From JAWWPG01 sp038232255 (GTDB lineage Bacteria; Actinomycetota; Actinomycetes; Propionibacteriales; Nocardioidaceae): DNA of 12,560 bases. Where the stretch lies: assembly GCA_038232255.1 (NCBI GenBank), contig JBBSIF010000079.1, positions 1 to 12,560 of the forward strand, given 5' to 3'. The notes beneath the pieces were generated by a model that did no database searches, was not told the origin of the DNA, and saw only the letters and a list, made by a program, of their open reading frames with translations. This document shows positions 1-8,800 of the stretch, one piece after another. The position numbers and the translations under genes were made by a program. Each line of letters begins with the position of its first letter. Position 1 is the stretch's first letter.

Positions 1-1613
1 ACCGGGTCGGCATCTCGGTGTCGGAGCTGACCACCCGGGGGCACGTCGCAGGTGTGCTGGCGGCGTTCGGTGTCGGCGACGTCGACCTGGACGCCCTGGA
101 CGCGGTCACCCCCGACGCTCTGCCGGACGGGCTGCGGCGGACCACCGCCTTCCTGACCCACCCGGTCTTCTCCTCCTACCACTCCGAGACGAACCTGCTG
201 CGCTACCTGCGCCGGCTCGCGACTAGTGACTACGCGCTCGACCGGGGCATGATCCCGCTGGGATCCTGCACGATGAAGCTGAACGCGACAGCAGAGATGG
301 AGCCCATCAGCCTTGCTGGGTTCGCCGACCTGCACCCGTTCGCGCCGGCGGAGGACGCGGCGGGCTACCGGGAGCTGGTCCGGACGCTCGAGAGCTGGCT
401 CGCGGAGATGACCGGGTATTCAGCCGTCTCGATCCAGCCCAACGCCGGCTCCCAGGGCGAGCTCGCGGGCCTGCTCGCCATCAGCGCCTACCACCGCGCC
501 AACGGAGCTCCGGACCGGGACGTCTGCCTCATCCCGTCGAGCGCCCACGGCACGAACGCCGCCTCCGCGGTCATGGCAGGGATGCGGGTCGTGGTCGTGA
601 AGGCTACCGAGGAGGGCGCCGTCGACCTCGAGGACCTGAAGGCCACGTGCGCGGCGCACGCGGGGGAGCTCGCGGCGATCATGGTGACCTACCCGTCGAC
701 CCACGGTGCCTTCGAGGACACCATCACCGACCTCTGCTCGGTCGTGCACGAGCACGGTGGCCAGGTGTACATCGACGGCGCGAACCTCAACGCGCTCCTC
801 GGGCTGGCGAAGCCGGGCGAGCTCGGGGGCGACGTGTCCCATCTCAACCTGCACAAGACGTTCTGCATCCCGCATGGCGGCGGTGGGCCGGGCGTGGGTC
901 CGGTGGCGGTGCAGGCCCACCTGGCGCCGTACCTGCCGTCACACCCCGCGCATCCCGACGCGAGCCGCCGGGAGGGCATCGGCCCCGTCAGTGCGGCGCC
1001 GTACGGCTCTGCCGGGATCCTGCCGATCTCATGGGCGTACATCGCGATGATGGGTGCCGCGGGACTCACGGAGGCGACCCAGGTGGCGATCCTGTCGGCG
1101 AACTACGTCGCGCACCGCCTCCAGAAGCAGTTCCCCGTGCTCTACAAGGGCCGCGGCGACCTGGTGGCGCACGAGTGCATCCTCGACGTCCGGCCGCTCA
1201 CGAAGAGCAGCGGCGTCACCGTCGACGACATCGCCAAGCGGCTCGTCGACTACGGCTTCCACGCTCCGACGATGAGCTTCCCGGTGGCCGGCACCTTCAT
1301 GGTCGAGCCGACGGAGTCCGAGAGCCTCGCTGAGCTCGATCGCTTCTGCGACGCCATGGTCGCGATCCGCAGCGAGATCGACGACATCGAGCACGGCGGC
1401 ACGGCGCTCGCCGACAGCCCACTCGCCCATGCTCCGCACACCGCCCGCACGATGGCGGGAGAGTGGTCGCGGAGCTACTCACGCGAGGTCGGGGCGTTCC
1501 CGGCGGGCTACACCGCGGACAAGTACTGGCCACCAGTCGGCCGCATCGACCAGGCCTACGGCGACCGCAACCTGGTGTGCGCCTGCCCGCCGCCGGAGGT
1601 CTTCGAGGAGTGA
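1..1613 (+). CDS. gcvP: Glycine dehydrogenase (decarboxylating), P-protein, C-terminal part; 5' end outside window
   Basis: This is the PLP-dependent P-protein of the glycine cleavage system. It decarboxylates glycine and passes the aminomethyl group to the lipoyl arm of GcvH in the cytoplasm. The frame is open from base 3 with no stop, so the GTG at 18 is an internal valine and the gene begins upstream. About 536 residues are visible. The PLP lysine lies in NLHKTFCIPHGGGGPG (Lys codon 855-857), about 251 residues before the C-terminus, matching the spacing in long single-chain GcvP of about 950 residues. Roughly 420 N-terminal residues are therefore missing. Other family signatures seen are PLGSCTMKLNA, QPNAGSQGE, SAHGTNAASA and YIDGANLNA. 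The sequence before PLGSCTMK resembles the middle of the long form rather than the N-terminus of a split GcvPB. The stop TGA overlaps the GTG of the next gene. Identity is seen directly; the single-chain form is inferred. Confidence 0.96.
   Translation, partial: RVGISVSELTTRGHVAGVLAAFGVGDVDLDALDAVTPDALPDGLRRTTAFLTHPVFSSYHSETNLLRYLRRLATSDYALDRGMIPLGSCTMKLNATAEMEPISLAGFADLHPFAPAEDAAGYRELVRTLESWLAEMTGYSAVSIQPNAGSQGELAGLLAISAYHRANGAPDRDVCLIPSSAHGTNAASAVMAGMRVVVVKATEEGAVDLEDLKATCAAHAGELAAIMVTYPSTHGAFEDTITDLCSVVHEHGGQVYIDGANLNALLGLAKPGELGGDVSHLNLHKTFCIPHGGGGPGVGPVAVQAHLAPYLPSHPAHPDASRREGIGPVSAAPYGSAGILPISWAYIAMMGAAGLTEATQVAILSANYVAHRLQKQFPVLYKGRGDLVAHECILDVRPLTKSSGVTVDDIAKRLVDYGFHAPTMSFPVAGTFMVEPTESESLAELDRFCDAMVAIRSEIDDIEHGGTALADSPLAHAPHTARTMAGEWSRSYSREVGAFPAGYTADKYWPPVGRIDQAYGDRNLVCACPPPEVFEE
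1595..1599 (+). promoter_or_regulatory. Shine-Dalgarno GGAGG for the serine hydrolase
   Basis: GGAGG lies inside the gcvP 3' end, 10 nt before the GTG at 1610. It decides the start of the downstream hydrolase: the frame is open further upstream (an ATG at 1463), but that part is only the shadow of gcvP. The GTGA overlap and this site suggest translational coupling. Confidence 0.65.
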
Positions 1614-2962
1614 GCGCCCAGCCGGTCACCGAGACGACGGCGCGCCGCCTGCTCGTCCTCCTGGCCAAGGAGCAGGTGGCGGCTCGCGCCCCTTCACTGG
1701 TCGCCGGAGTGCTGCGAGAGGGGGAGCTGGTCTGGTCGGGGTCGCGGGGGTCGGTCGTCTCCGCAGACCCCGGCGTGAGCCCGACGACGGACACCCAGTA
1801 CCGCATCGGCTCGATCACGAAGATCCTGACAGCGCTGCTCGTCCTGCAGCTGCGGGACGAGGGCGCCCTGCAGCTGACCGACCGGCTCGATCGCCACCTC
1901 CCGGGCGTCGCCTACGGAGCGCGTACGCTCCGGGAGCTGCTGTCGCACTCCTCCGGCATGGCGGCGGAGCCACCGGGGCCATGGTGGGAGCGCAGTGCGG
2001 GAGTTTCGTTCGACGACCTGGTGTCCCGGCTCGACGAGACCGCGGCGGTGTTCCGGCCCGGTCAGGAGTTCCACTACTCGAACGTCGGCTTCGCGCTGCT
2101 CGGGGAGGTGGTCGCCCGGGTCAGAGGTACGTCGTGGGCCACCGTGCTGACCTCGCGGGTCCTGGAGCCCCTGGGCATGCACCGCACGACGTACCTGGCC
2201 TCGGAGCCGGCGGCCGCCGGCTTCAGCGTCGACGCGTTCAGCGGCGAGCTGACGCCCGAGCCGAGCCATGACAGCCTGGGCATGGCGGCAGCCGGTCAGC
2301 TGTGGAGCACCGTCGAGGACCTGAGCCGGCTGGCTGCCTTCCTGCTCGACCCCCACTCCGACGTGCTGGCACCTGAGTCGGTGTCGGAGATGACGGTCGG
2401 CCAGATCGGGGTGCCGGACGAGCCGGCGGCAGGGTCCTACGGGCTGGGGCTGAGCCTGGGAGTGGCGGGCGAGCGTTCCTACCTCGGCCACACCGGATCG
2501 GTGCCGGGCTTCCGGGCCGGTCTCTTCCTGGACCGGGTCCGATCCACGGCGGGCATCTGCCTGTCCAACGGCGGCACCGGGCTGCGCGCCGAGGCCTTCC
2601 CGCTCGACCTCATGCGGGTGCTGGAGGAGCAGGAGCCGTCGATACCGCCCGCCTGGACGCCTGCTGCCTCGCTGCCGCCGGCGGTGCGCGACGTGCTCGG
2701 CCTGTGGCACTGGGGCAACCAGGCGTTCACGATGTCCTACGAGCACGACGTCGTCGTCGCGCGGATCCTCGACAGCGGGCTGACGTGGTGCACGTTCCGG
2801 CGAGTCGACGCGCGGGGCGTCATCGGCGCGACCGGCTACTTCGCGGGCGAGCCGTTGACCGCCGTACGACGCCCGGACGGGTCCGTCGGACACCTCGAGT
2901 GCGCGACGTTCATCTTCACCCGCGTCCCTTACGATCCGCAGGCGCCGATCCCCGGTGGCTAG
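1610..2962 (+). CDS. Serine hydrolase of the beta-lactamase / penicillin-binding-protein-like family (class C fold)
   Basis: About 450 residues starting at GTG 1610, which overlaps the gcvP stop as GTGA. The three active-site motifs of class C beta-lactamase-like enzymes are visible: SITK at residues 68-71 (nucleophile Ser68, Lys71), YSN at 156-158, and HTG at 294-296 in place of KTG. LLSHSSGM and the GxxxxYSNxGF block are also typical. Residues of roughly 360-450 form a separate C-terminal part ending in PYDPQAPIPGG, which I recall as a lipocalin-like tail of actinobacterial serine hydrolases. No signal peptide or membrane anchor is seen, so the protein is probably cytoplasmic. That argues against a secreted resistance beta-lactamase and fits an esterase, amidase or D-amino-peptidase; the substrate is unknown. 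It is co-transcribed with gcvP by spacing. Its stop overlaps that of the convergent tldE. Confidence 0.88.
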   Translation: MSAQPVTETTARRLLVLLAKEQVAARAPSLVAGVLREGELVWSGSRGSVVSADPGVSPTTDTQYRIGSITKILTALLVLQLRDEGALQLTDRLDRHLPGVAYGARTLRELLSHSSGMAAEPPGPWWERSAGVSFDDLVSRLDETAAVFRPGQEFHYSNVGFALLGEVVARVRGTSWATVLTSRVLEPLGMHRTTYLASEPAAAGFSVDAFSGELTPEPSHDSLGMAAAGQLWSTVEDLSRLAAFLLDPHSDVLAPESVSEMTVGQIGVPDEPAAGSYGLGLSLGVAGERSYLGHTGSVPGFRAGLFLDRVRSTAGICLSNGGTGLRAEAFPLDLMRVLEEQEPSIPPAWTPAASLPPAVRDVLGLWHWGNQAFTMSYEHDVVVARILDSGLTWCTFRRVDARGVIGATGYFAGEPLTAVRRPDGSVGHLECATFIFTRVPYDPQAPIPGG

Positions 2963-4341
2963 CTCGCCTGGCTGACGCTCGACATGGTGAAGTCCGGCAC
3001 TCGCAGTGCCGGTGTGGCGGAGCGTGGGAAGTAGTCGCCCCACTCCCGCGAGAAGGACCGCCGCGTCGTGCCCGCCTCCGAGAACCGCGCAAGCAACGAG
3101 ATCGGGCTCTCGTTGAAGCGGAAGTTGTTCACTGCCGCCACCACCTCACCGCCCTCGACGAGATACGTGCCGTCACGCGTGAGGCCGGTCAACAGCAGCT
3201 GCTGGGCGTCGACCTCACGGATGTACCACAGGCAGGTGACCAGCAGCGCGCGATCGGACGACGCGACGAGGTCGTGGATCGACCCTGCACCGCCGGCGAC
3301 CTCGAGGACGAGGTTGTCGGCCTTCGGGGAGAAGGGCACGCCGGTCGTCGCCGCGGTGTGCCGGGACGTGGGCAGCGCCATCAACATGCCGTCGCCGATC
3401 CAGTCCGTCCTCGCCACCGGGAGCCCGTTGTCGAAGACGCTCGTCGACGAGTCGGTGGCGCGGGCCGCGACGAACGGCAGCGACCGCAGGTCAGGCCGCC
3501 AGGGGTCGGAGAAGAGGCCGACGCCCGGCCTCGCGACCTGCTGCCCGATCCTGGTGCCGCCCTCGGGCGCGCTGAACACCGTCCGGCCCTCATGGGCGTC
3601 GCGGGCGCTGGCGACGAAGTAGGCGTAGACCATCAGGTCCGCCACGGCGGTCGGCGGCAGCAGCGTCTCGTAGCGCCCGGCGGGCAGCTCTGCCGTGCGG
3701 GCCGCCCAGCCGATCCGCCGGACGAGCTCGTCGTCGATCGCCGCCACGTCGACGTCGCGGAAGTCGTCGGTGGCCTGCCCTACCCAGGTCGACGTCGACA
3801 GGTCGGCGGGCTTTGCGGTGACGCCGATGTGTCCGCTCGGCTGCTCGTGGCGAAGGCGCACGCCCGCGGAGGTGGCGAGGTACGTCGTGTCGACGCTGTG
3901 CTCGACGTAGCCGTAGAGCAGACGCTTCTCGAGCCGGGAACGGGTGAACGCCTCCCCGAGCTCGCGTGACAGCGCCGTGAAGACGGCTCCGCTGGTCTCC
4001 CCGGGCGGCTCCGGCCAGTCGGGCGACTCCGTGCCCGCCACCACCTCGTTGGCGTCCTCTGCCGGCCCGGCCTCACGGGCGGCGTCGTCGGCCCGGCTCA
4101 CGAGATCGCCGACCTCGCGCAGGGACGACGCTGGCTGCGTGACCACGCCGACCGCGGTGCCCGAGCGCCCCGCCGACTGGGAGACGACCGTGACCTGACA
4201 CGACGTCATCGACCCGTTGGTGGTCAGGGTGTTGTTGGCCCACCGCAGGTTCACCGCCGACGTCTGCCGCAGCACGACCGAGCAGGCGTCCGCGCGGCTG
4301 GACTCGAGGGCGTGCTCGACGAGCTCCTGAGGACTGGCCAT
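2959..4341 (-). CDS. tldE: TldE/PmbA-family subunit of the TldD-TldE metalloprotease
   Basis: About 460 residues, starting at ATG 4341, two bases after the tldD stop, with a purine-rich GAGGCGGGG at 4350-4358 as possible ribosome site. The protein has the U62/PmbA fold features: an N-terminal domain with the NNTLTTNG stretch, and a C-terminal domain with the LTGLTRDGTYLVEGGEV segment followed by NNFRFNESP. It lacks the HExxxH zinc motif, as expected for the TldE (PmbA) partner, while TldD carries the metal. In E. coli the heterodimer degrades unfolded peptides, matures microcin B17 and removes the CcdA antitoxin. No RiPP precursor or toxin-antitoxin pair is in this window, so the role is probably general peptide turnover. 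The upstream open frame (to 5076) is only a shadow of tldD. The stop TAG overlaps that of the convergent hydrolase. Confidence 0.9.
   Translation of the reverse strand: MASPQELVEHALESSRADACSVVLRQTSAVNLRWANNTLTTNGSMTSCQVTVVSQSAGRSGTAVGVVTQPASSLREVGDLVSRADDAAREAGPAEDANEVVAGTESPDWPEPPGETSGAVFTALSRELGEAFTRSRLEKRLLYGYVEHSVDTTYLATSAGVRLRHEQPSGHIGVTAKPADLSTSTWVGQATDDFRDVDVAAIDDELVRRIGWAARTAELPAGRYETLLPPTAVADLMVYAYFVASARDAHEGRTVFSAPEGGTRIGQQVARPGVGLFSDPWRPDLRSLPFVAARATDSSTSVFDNGLPVARTDWIGDGMLMALPTSRHTAATTGVPFSPKADNLVLEVAGGAGSIHDLVASSDRALLVTCLWYIREVDAQQLLLTGLTRDGTYLVEGGEVVAAVNNFRFNESPISLLARFSEAGTTRRSFSREWGDYFPRSATPALRVPDFTMSSVSQAS
2994..3012 (+). terminator. Hairpin, possible terminator of the gcvP-hydrolase transcript, inside tldE
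   Basis: A perfect 8-bp GC-rich stem (CCGGCACT, loop CGC, AGTGCCGG) begins 32 nt after the hydrolase stop. No T-tract follows, which is common in actinobacteria. It lies within the last codons of the convergent tldE (residues about 444-450, PALRVPD), so it would have to act mainly on plus-strand transcripts. The pairing is seen in the sequence; the terminator role is inferred. Confidence 0.45.
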
Positions 4342-4343
4342 GC

Positions 4344-5858
4344 TCAGTGCCCCGCCTCGTTTGCCGTGTTGAGGACCCGCACGGCCCGAAACAGCGCCGG
4401 CGGACAGCCATGGCTCACCGGTGCGGTCTGGCCAGGCTGCGCCTTGCCGCAGTTGAACGCGCCGTGCAGCTGGTAGCTGCCCGGTCCGCCCACCGCTTCC
4501 ATCGAGCCCCAGAAGTCGGTGGTCGTGGCCTGGTACGCCGCGTCCCGGACCTGGCCCTCGAGCCGCCCGTCGCGGATCTGCAGGAACCGCTGCGCGGTGA
4601 ACTGGAAGTTGTAGCGCTGCATGTCGATGCTCCACGACTTGTCGCCGACGACGTAGAGGCCACGCTCGACCTGCCCGATGAGGTCCTCGGCGGTCGTCTC
4701 GTCGGCGGCCGGCATCAGCGACACGTTCGCCATGCGCTGGATCGCGGTGTGGCCGGGGGAGTCGGCGAACGCGCACCCATTCGAGCGCCCCAGCCCTCTC
4801 AGCGCGGCGGTCCGTCGATCCGTCTGGTAGCCGACGAGGACCCCGTCTCGCACCAGGTCCCAGGACTGCGTCTGGACGCCGTCGTCGTCGTACCCGATGG
4901 TCGCGAGCCCGTGCTCGACCACGCGGTCTCCCGTGACGTTCATGCACGTCGAGCCGTAGCGGAGAGTGCCGAGCCTGTCCGGCGTCGCGAACGACGTGCC
5001 GGCGTAGTTCGCCTCGTAGCCGAGTGCCCGGTCGAGCTCCGTCGCGTGGCCGACGCTCTCGTGGATGGTGAGCCACAGGTTCGACGGGTCGACGACCAGG
5101 TCGTACGACCCGGCCTGCACCGACGGAGCCGCCAGCTTCGCGGCGAGCTGGGCGGGGAGCGCCGACAGCTCCGCGTCCCAGTCATGGATGTCGCCGGTGA
5201 GGTACTCCCAGCCACGGCCGACGGGTGGGGCGAGGGAGCGCATCGAGTCGAGAACCCCACGTCGGGGGTCAGCGCCGTAGACCTCCACCACCGGTTGCAG
5301 CCGGACCCGCTGCTGCATGGTCGAGGTGCCGGAGGAGTCCGCGTAGAACTTGTTCTCGCGCACCTGCTGGACGCTCGCGCTGACGTGCTGGACGACCGGG
5401 TCGGCGAGCAGGCGCTCGCTCCACTCGCGCAGCAAGGCTGCCTTGTCCGCCGTCGGCACCGTGAAGGGGTCCACGTCGTACGACGACACCCACGTCCTTC
5501 CGGGGTAGCTCGGTTCGTCGGCCAGCTCGATGGGCTCGAGCGTGATGGGCTTCGCAGTCCGGGCCACGGCGACCGCGAGCTCGCTCAGGCGCACCGCCTC
5601 GTCGACCGTTAGGCCGACGCCGGCCGCGAAGCCCCATGTTCCGTCGAGCACCACGCGGACGGCCATTCCGAGGTCGACGTCGATGGCGGCGTCGATCGGG
5701 GAGCTGTCGACGAGCACCAGGTGCTGGCTGCGGATCTGCTCGATGCGTACGTCGCAGTGGCTGGCCCCCAGGTCCAGCGCGCGGCCGCGGGCCGCCGACG
5801 CCAACGCGTCGTGTGGGAGCGCAGCGAACTCCGCATCCAGCTCGGCAGCGGCGGGCAC
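4344..5858 (-). CDS. tldD: TldD zinc metalloprotease subunit
   Basis: 504 residues from GTG 5858, the first usable start, since an in-frame TAG (the sbcC stop) sits 9 nt before it. The zinc and catalytic motif HESVGH spans residues 266-271 (HExxxH), preceded by DPSNLWLTI. The C-terminal FNCGKAQPGQ with Cys470, followed by SHGCPP, matches the conserved region that supplies the third zinc ligand in TldD. Length is close to the family norm (about 480-500). It should form a heterodimer with TldE, encoded 2 bp downstream, giving a barrel whose active site accepts only unfolded peptides. It follows sbcC so closely that co-transcription is likely, yet a TAGGCT -10-like element overlapping the sbcC stop could also start a separate tldDE mRNA. 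Family assignment is from motifs; the substrate is unknown. Confidence 0.94.
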   Translation of the reverse strand: MPAAAELDAEFAALPHDALASAARGRALDLGASHCDVRIEQIRSQHLVLVDSSPIDAAIDVDLGMAVRVVLDGTWGFAAGVGLTVDEAVRLSELAVAVARTAKPITLEPIELADEPSYPGRTWVSSYDVDPFTVPTADKAALLREWSERLLADPVVQHVSASVQQVRENKFYADSSGTSTMQQRVRLQPVVEVYGADPRRGVLDSMRSLAPPVGRGWEYLTGDIHDWDAELSALPAQLAAKLAAPSVQAGSYDLVVDPSNLWLTIHESVGHATELDRALGYEANYAGTSFATPDRLGTLRYGSTCMNVTGDRVVEHGLATIGYDDDGVQTQSWDLVRDGVLVGYQTDRRTAALRGLGRSNGCAFADSPGHTAIQRMANVSLMPAADETTAEDLIGQVERGLYVVGDKSWSIDMQRYNFQFTAQRFLQIRDGRLEGQVRDAAYQATTTDFWGSMEAVGGPGSYQLHGAFNCGKAQPGQTAPVSHGCPPALFRAVRVLNTANEAGH

Positions 5859-5864
5859 GACGGC

Positions 5865-5870
5865 AGCCTA
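5865..5870 (-). promoter_or_regulatory. Possible -10 element (TAGGCT) for leaderless tldD mRNA
   Basis: Read on the minus strand, TAGGCT contains the TAG stop of sbcC and lies 6 nt before the tldD GTG. It fits the actinobacterial TANNNT -10 pattern, and the same 6-nt spacing occurs before sbcD and fdhD. No good -35 hexamer is visible, and no clear Shine-Dalgarno site precedes tldD. Promoter activity is inferred. Confidence 0.35.
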
Positions 5871-8800
5871 ACGCCCGCACTCATCCGGGTGCGGCCGGCA
5901 GGTGGATCCGTGAGCGCCCATCACGACGTGCAGCTGCGCTGGGATCCTCGCCCGCAGCTCGCTCAGGTGGCTGACCAGCCCGATGGTCCGCCCGCCGGAG
6001 CGCAGGCCGTCGAGCTCGTCCAGCACCTCCTCGCGGGTCTCGTCGTCGAGTCCGCCGAATCCCTCGTCGACGAACAAGGTCGCCAGCTCCGCGCCGCCGG
6101 CCTCCGTCGTCACGACGTCGGCCAGCCCGAGCGCGAGGCTCAGGCTGACGTAGAACGACTCGCCGCCCGACAGCGTGGCCGGGTCGCGGGCGCGGTCCGT
6201 GTGGGCGTCGTGGACGACCAGCCCGAGGCCACCGCGTTGGTCACCGGCGCCGCGCAGCATCGTGTGCTCGAGCTGGTACCGGCCGCTGCAGATCCCGGCG
6301 AGCCGGGCGTTGGCGGCGGCCACCACCTGAGACAGCCGCGCGCCGAGCACGTAGTGGGACAACGCGGTGCGCGTCGGATTGTCCGCGGAGCTGCCGCAGC
6401 AGATGCCGGCAACCGTCTCGGCGAGCTCCTTGGCGGCCCGCAACGGCTCGAGCCGGGCAGCTCCACGCTCGAGCTCCGTGACGAGCTCCTCGAGACGAAG
6501 CTGGCGGCGGTGCACAGCCGAGGCCCGTCCGGCCGCTTCCGCGGCTCGCGCGTTGCACTCGGCGGCCGCGGCGGACAAGGTGTCGAGGTCGGGAGCTGAG
6601 CTCTCGGCCGCGGCGTGCAGCACCGGGTCGCGCAGCTCACGCAAACAGGCTTCCAGCTCCGCGGCGTGCGCCAGATTGAGCGCCTCGAGGCTCGCCGCCT
6701 CCGTCGAGCTCAACGTGGACGCCAGCACGTCGGCGGCGCTGTCGAAGGGCGACGCCGCCAGGGCTGCCCCCAGACGCGCGTCCGCCCGGCCCGCGGCCCG
6801 CTCGGCGTGCCTGTGCTCGCGTACGGCGCTGTCCAGCTCGACGCACCGGGCGTGCTGTCGCCGGGCTTCCTGGAGGATCGGCTCGACCCGACAGCCGGCG
6901 CCGACTGCGTCGGAGAGCCGCTCGAGCCCGCTCTGCCGGCGCCGCTGCAGACCCTCGAGCCGCTCGTCGGTGCGGACGCATTCCTGCGTCAGCGAGTCGA
7001 GCTCCGCCTGCTGCTCGTGCGCCTCGGCCTCGATGCGGCGCAGCTCAGCCGCGAGATCGGCCTTCCGGCCGGCGGCGGTGGCGGCGGCAGCCTGGTCGGC
7101 GAGTGTGTCGTCGAGGACCCGCTGCGCGTGCGCGACCGTCAGTGCGTTGGAGCTCGTCGACGCCTTGGCGCGCGCCGCCCAGCCGGCCTCGATCCGCCTG
7201 TCGAGGTCGGCGAGAGCCTCGCGCGTCGCGGTGACATGCGTGTAGAGCTCCGCCTCCTGCTGCGTGCCGACGTGGCTGTCCGTGACCTCCGCCGGGAAGG
7301 GGTGGCTCGGGCTTCCGCAGACCGGACATGTCTCGCCGTCGCGCAGGCGCCCGGCGAGCTCGGCGGCGACGCCTGCGAGCAGCCGCTCCTTGGCATCGAG
7401 CCATCGCTCCGTCGCCGCCAGGACTCTGCTAAGAGCGGCGCGCCGGCGGCCCTCGAGCTCGCTGCGCTGGGCGTCCAGCGCCTCGACCTGATGGGCGGCG
7501 GACAAGGTGCTCCGTGCCCTTGCCAGGCGGTCCTCGATGTCGGCGCCACGGTCCACGGCGGCGACTTCGGTGGACAGCTGCGCGAGGAGCACGGTGATCC
7601 GCCCAGGATGAGCGCGCCGCTGGCTGTCGAGGAGGTCGCGGCGAGCGACCAGGATCGTGCGCTCTCGGGAGTCGGTCTCGATCAGGCGGGCCAGAGCGTC
7701 ACACTCCTGCTCGACGGTGCGGAGCTCGGCGAGCCGGGCGGTCCGGTCTAGGAGTCCGGCGAGCACCCGGGCGACCTCGGCGGGAGTCGGCACCGGCGCG
7801 GTCGTGTCCAGCCGGAGTCGCTCGCTCGCGGCGTCCCGGCTGAGGACACCGGTGACCGCCTGGACGGCCCGGCAGACGGCAGCGTCGGCTTCAGCGGCGT
7901 GTTGCACGACCGGCAGCAGGGCGTCTGCGGACCGGCTGCGTCGCACCCGCTCCTCCCGGGTCGCGACGAGGTCCGCGGCCGCCGTCAGCTCGTCGGAACG
8001 CCGCAGCGCCACCACGTGCCGGCGTCGCAGGTCGGCACAGGCGCGGGCCTCGTCGTACGCGTGCTGCGCATGCTTGCCGGCCGTGAGGGCGGCGTCCAGG
8101 CGCTCCGCGGCCTCCTCCACGGCCTCCTCCCCGGAGGCGAGCAGGCGCTGAGCCTCGCTCAGGAGCTCAGCACAGCCACTGACGGTCTCGGGGATGCCGA
8201 ACTGTTCCTCCGCCGCGAGCGGCGTACAGACCTCGAGCAGCCGGGCGGCGAGCGTGTCCAATGCGTCAGCCTGCTCCTGGAAGCGCCGGGACTGCTCTCT
8301 GCGGTGCTCGACGAGCCACCGCTCGACCGCCTGGAAGCGCTGCGTTCCGAACAGGGACTCCAGGAGCCGCTGGCGGTCCCGGCCACCGGCGCGCAGGAAG
8401 GTCTGGAACTCGCCCTGCGCCAGCAGCACCACCTGGCAGAACTGGTCACGGTTGAGACCGACGAGACCGGTGACCAGGTGACCGACCTCGTCCGCTCGAG
8501 ACGACCTCGCCACCCAGCGCCCACCGACGAGCTCCTCGATGCCGGCCCGGGCTTTCTCCTCGACGTAGCCCGATCTCGCTCGTCGCGACGGGCGCTCCCA
8601 GGACGGCTGGCGAGTGATGCGGAAGCGGCGGCCTTGCAGCGTCACCTCGAGGACGATCCGCGGAGCGCGGCCGTCGGGGGCGTGATGGCTGCGGTAGTTC
8701 TTCGCCTTGTCACGCACGCCGGGCACCTGGCCGAACAGGCCGAAGCAGATCGCGTCGAGGATGCTCGTCTTGCCGGCGCCGGTCGGTCCGGTCAGCAGGA

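Noticed and set aside
1610..2962. Antibiotic-resistance beta-lactamase
   Set aside because: The SxxK/YSN/HTG motifs are shared by many esterases and peptidases; there is no signal peptide, and a C-terminal extra domain is present. A resistance role is not supported.
1694..3043. 449-codon minus-strand open frame opposite the serine hydrolase
   Set aside because: Shadow of the hydrolase frame; no domain and Arg/Gln/Gly-biased composition.
4347..5612. 421-codon plus-strand open frame opposite tldD
   Set aside because: Antisense shadow of tldD, which carries the HESVGH motif.
6615..7751. 378-codon plus-strand open frame opposite sbcC
   Set aside because: Low-complexity Arg/Gly/Leu translation with no recognisable domain. 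It is antisense to a well-supported SbcC with correct motifs; high GC makes stops rare.
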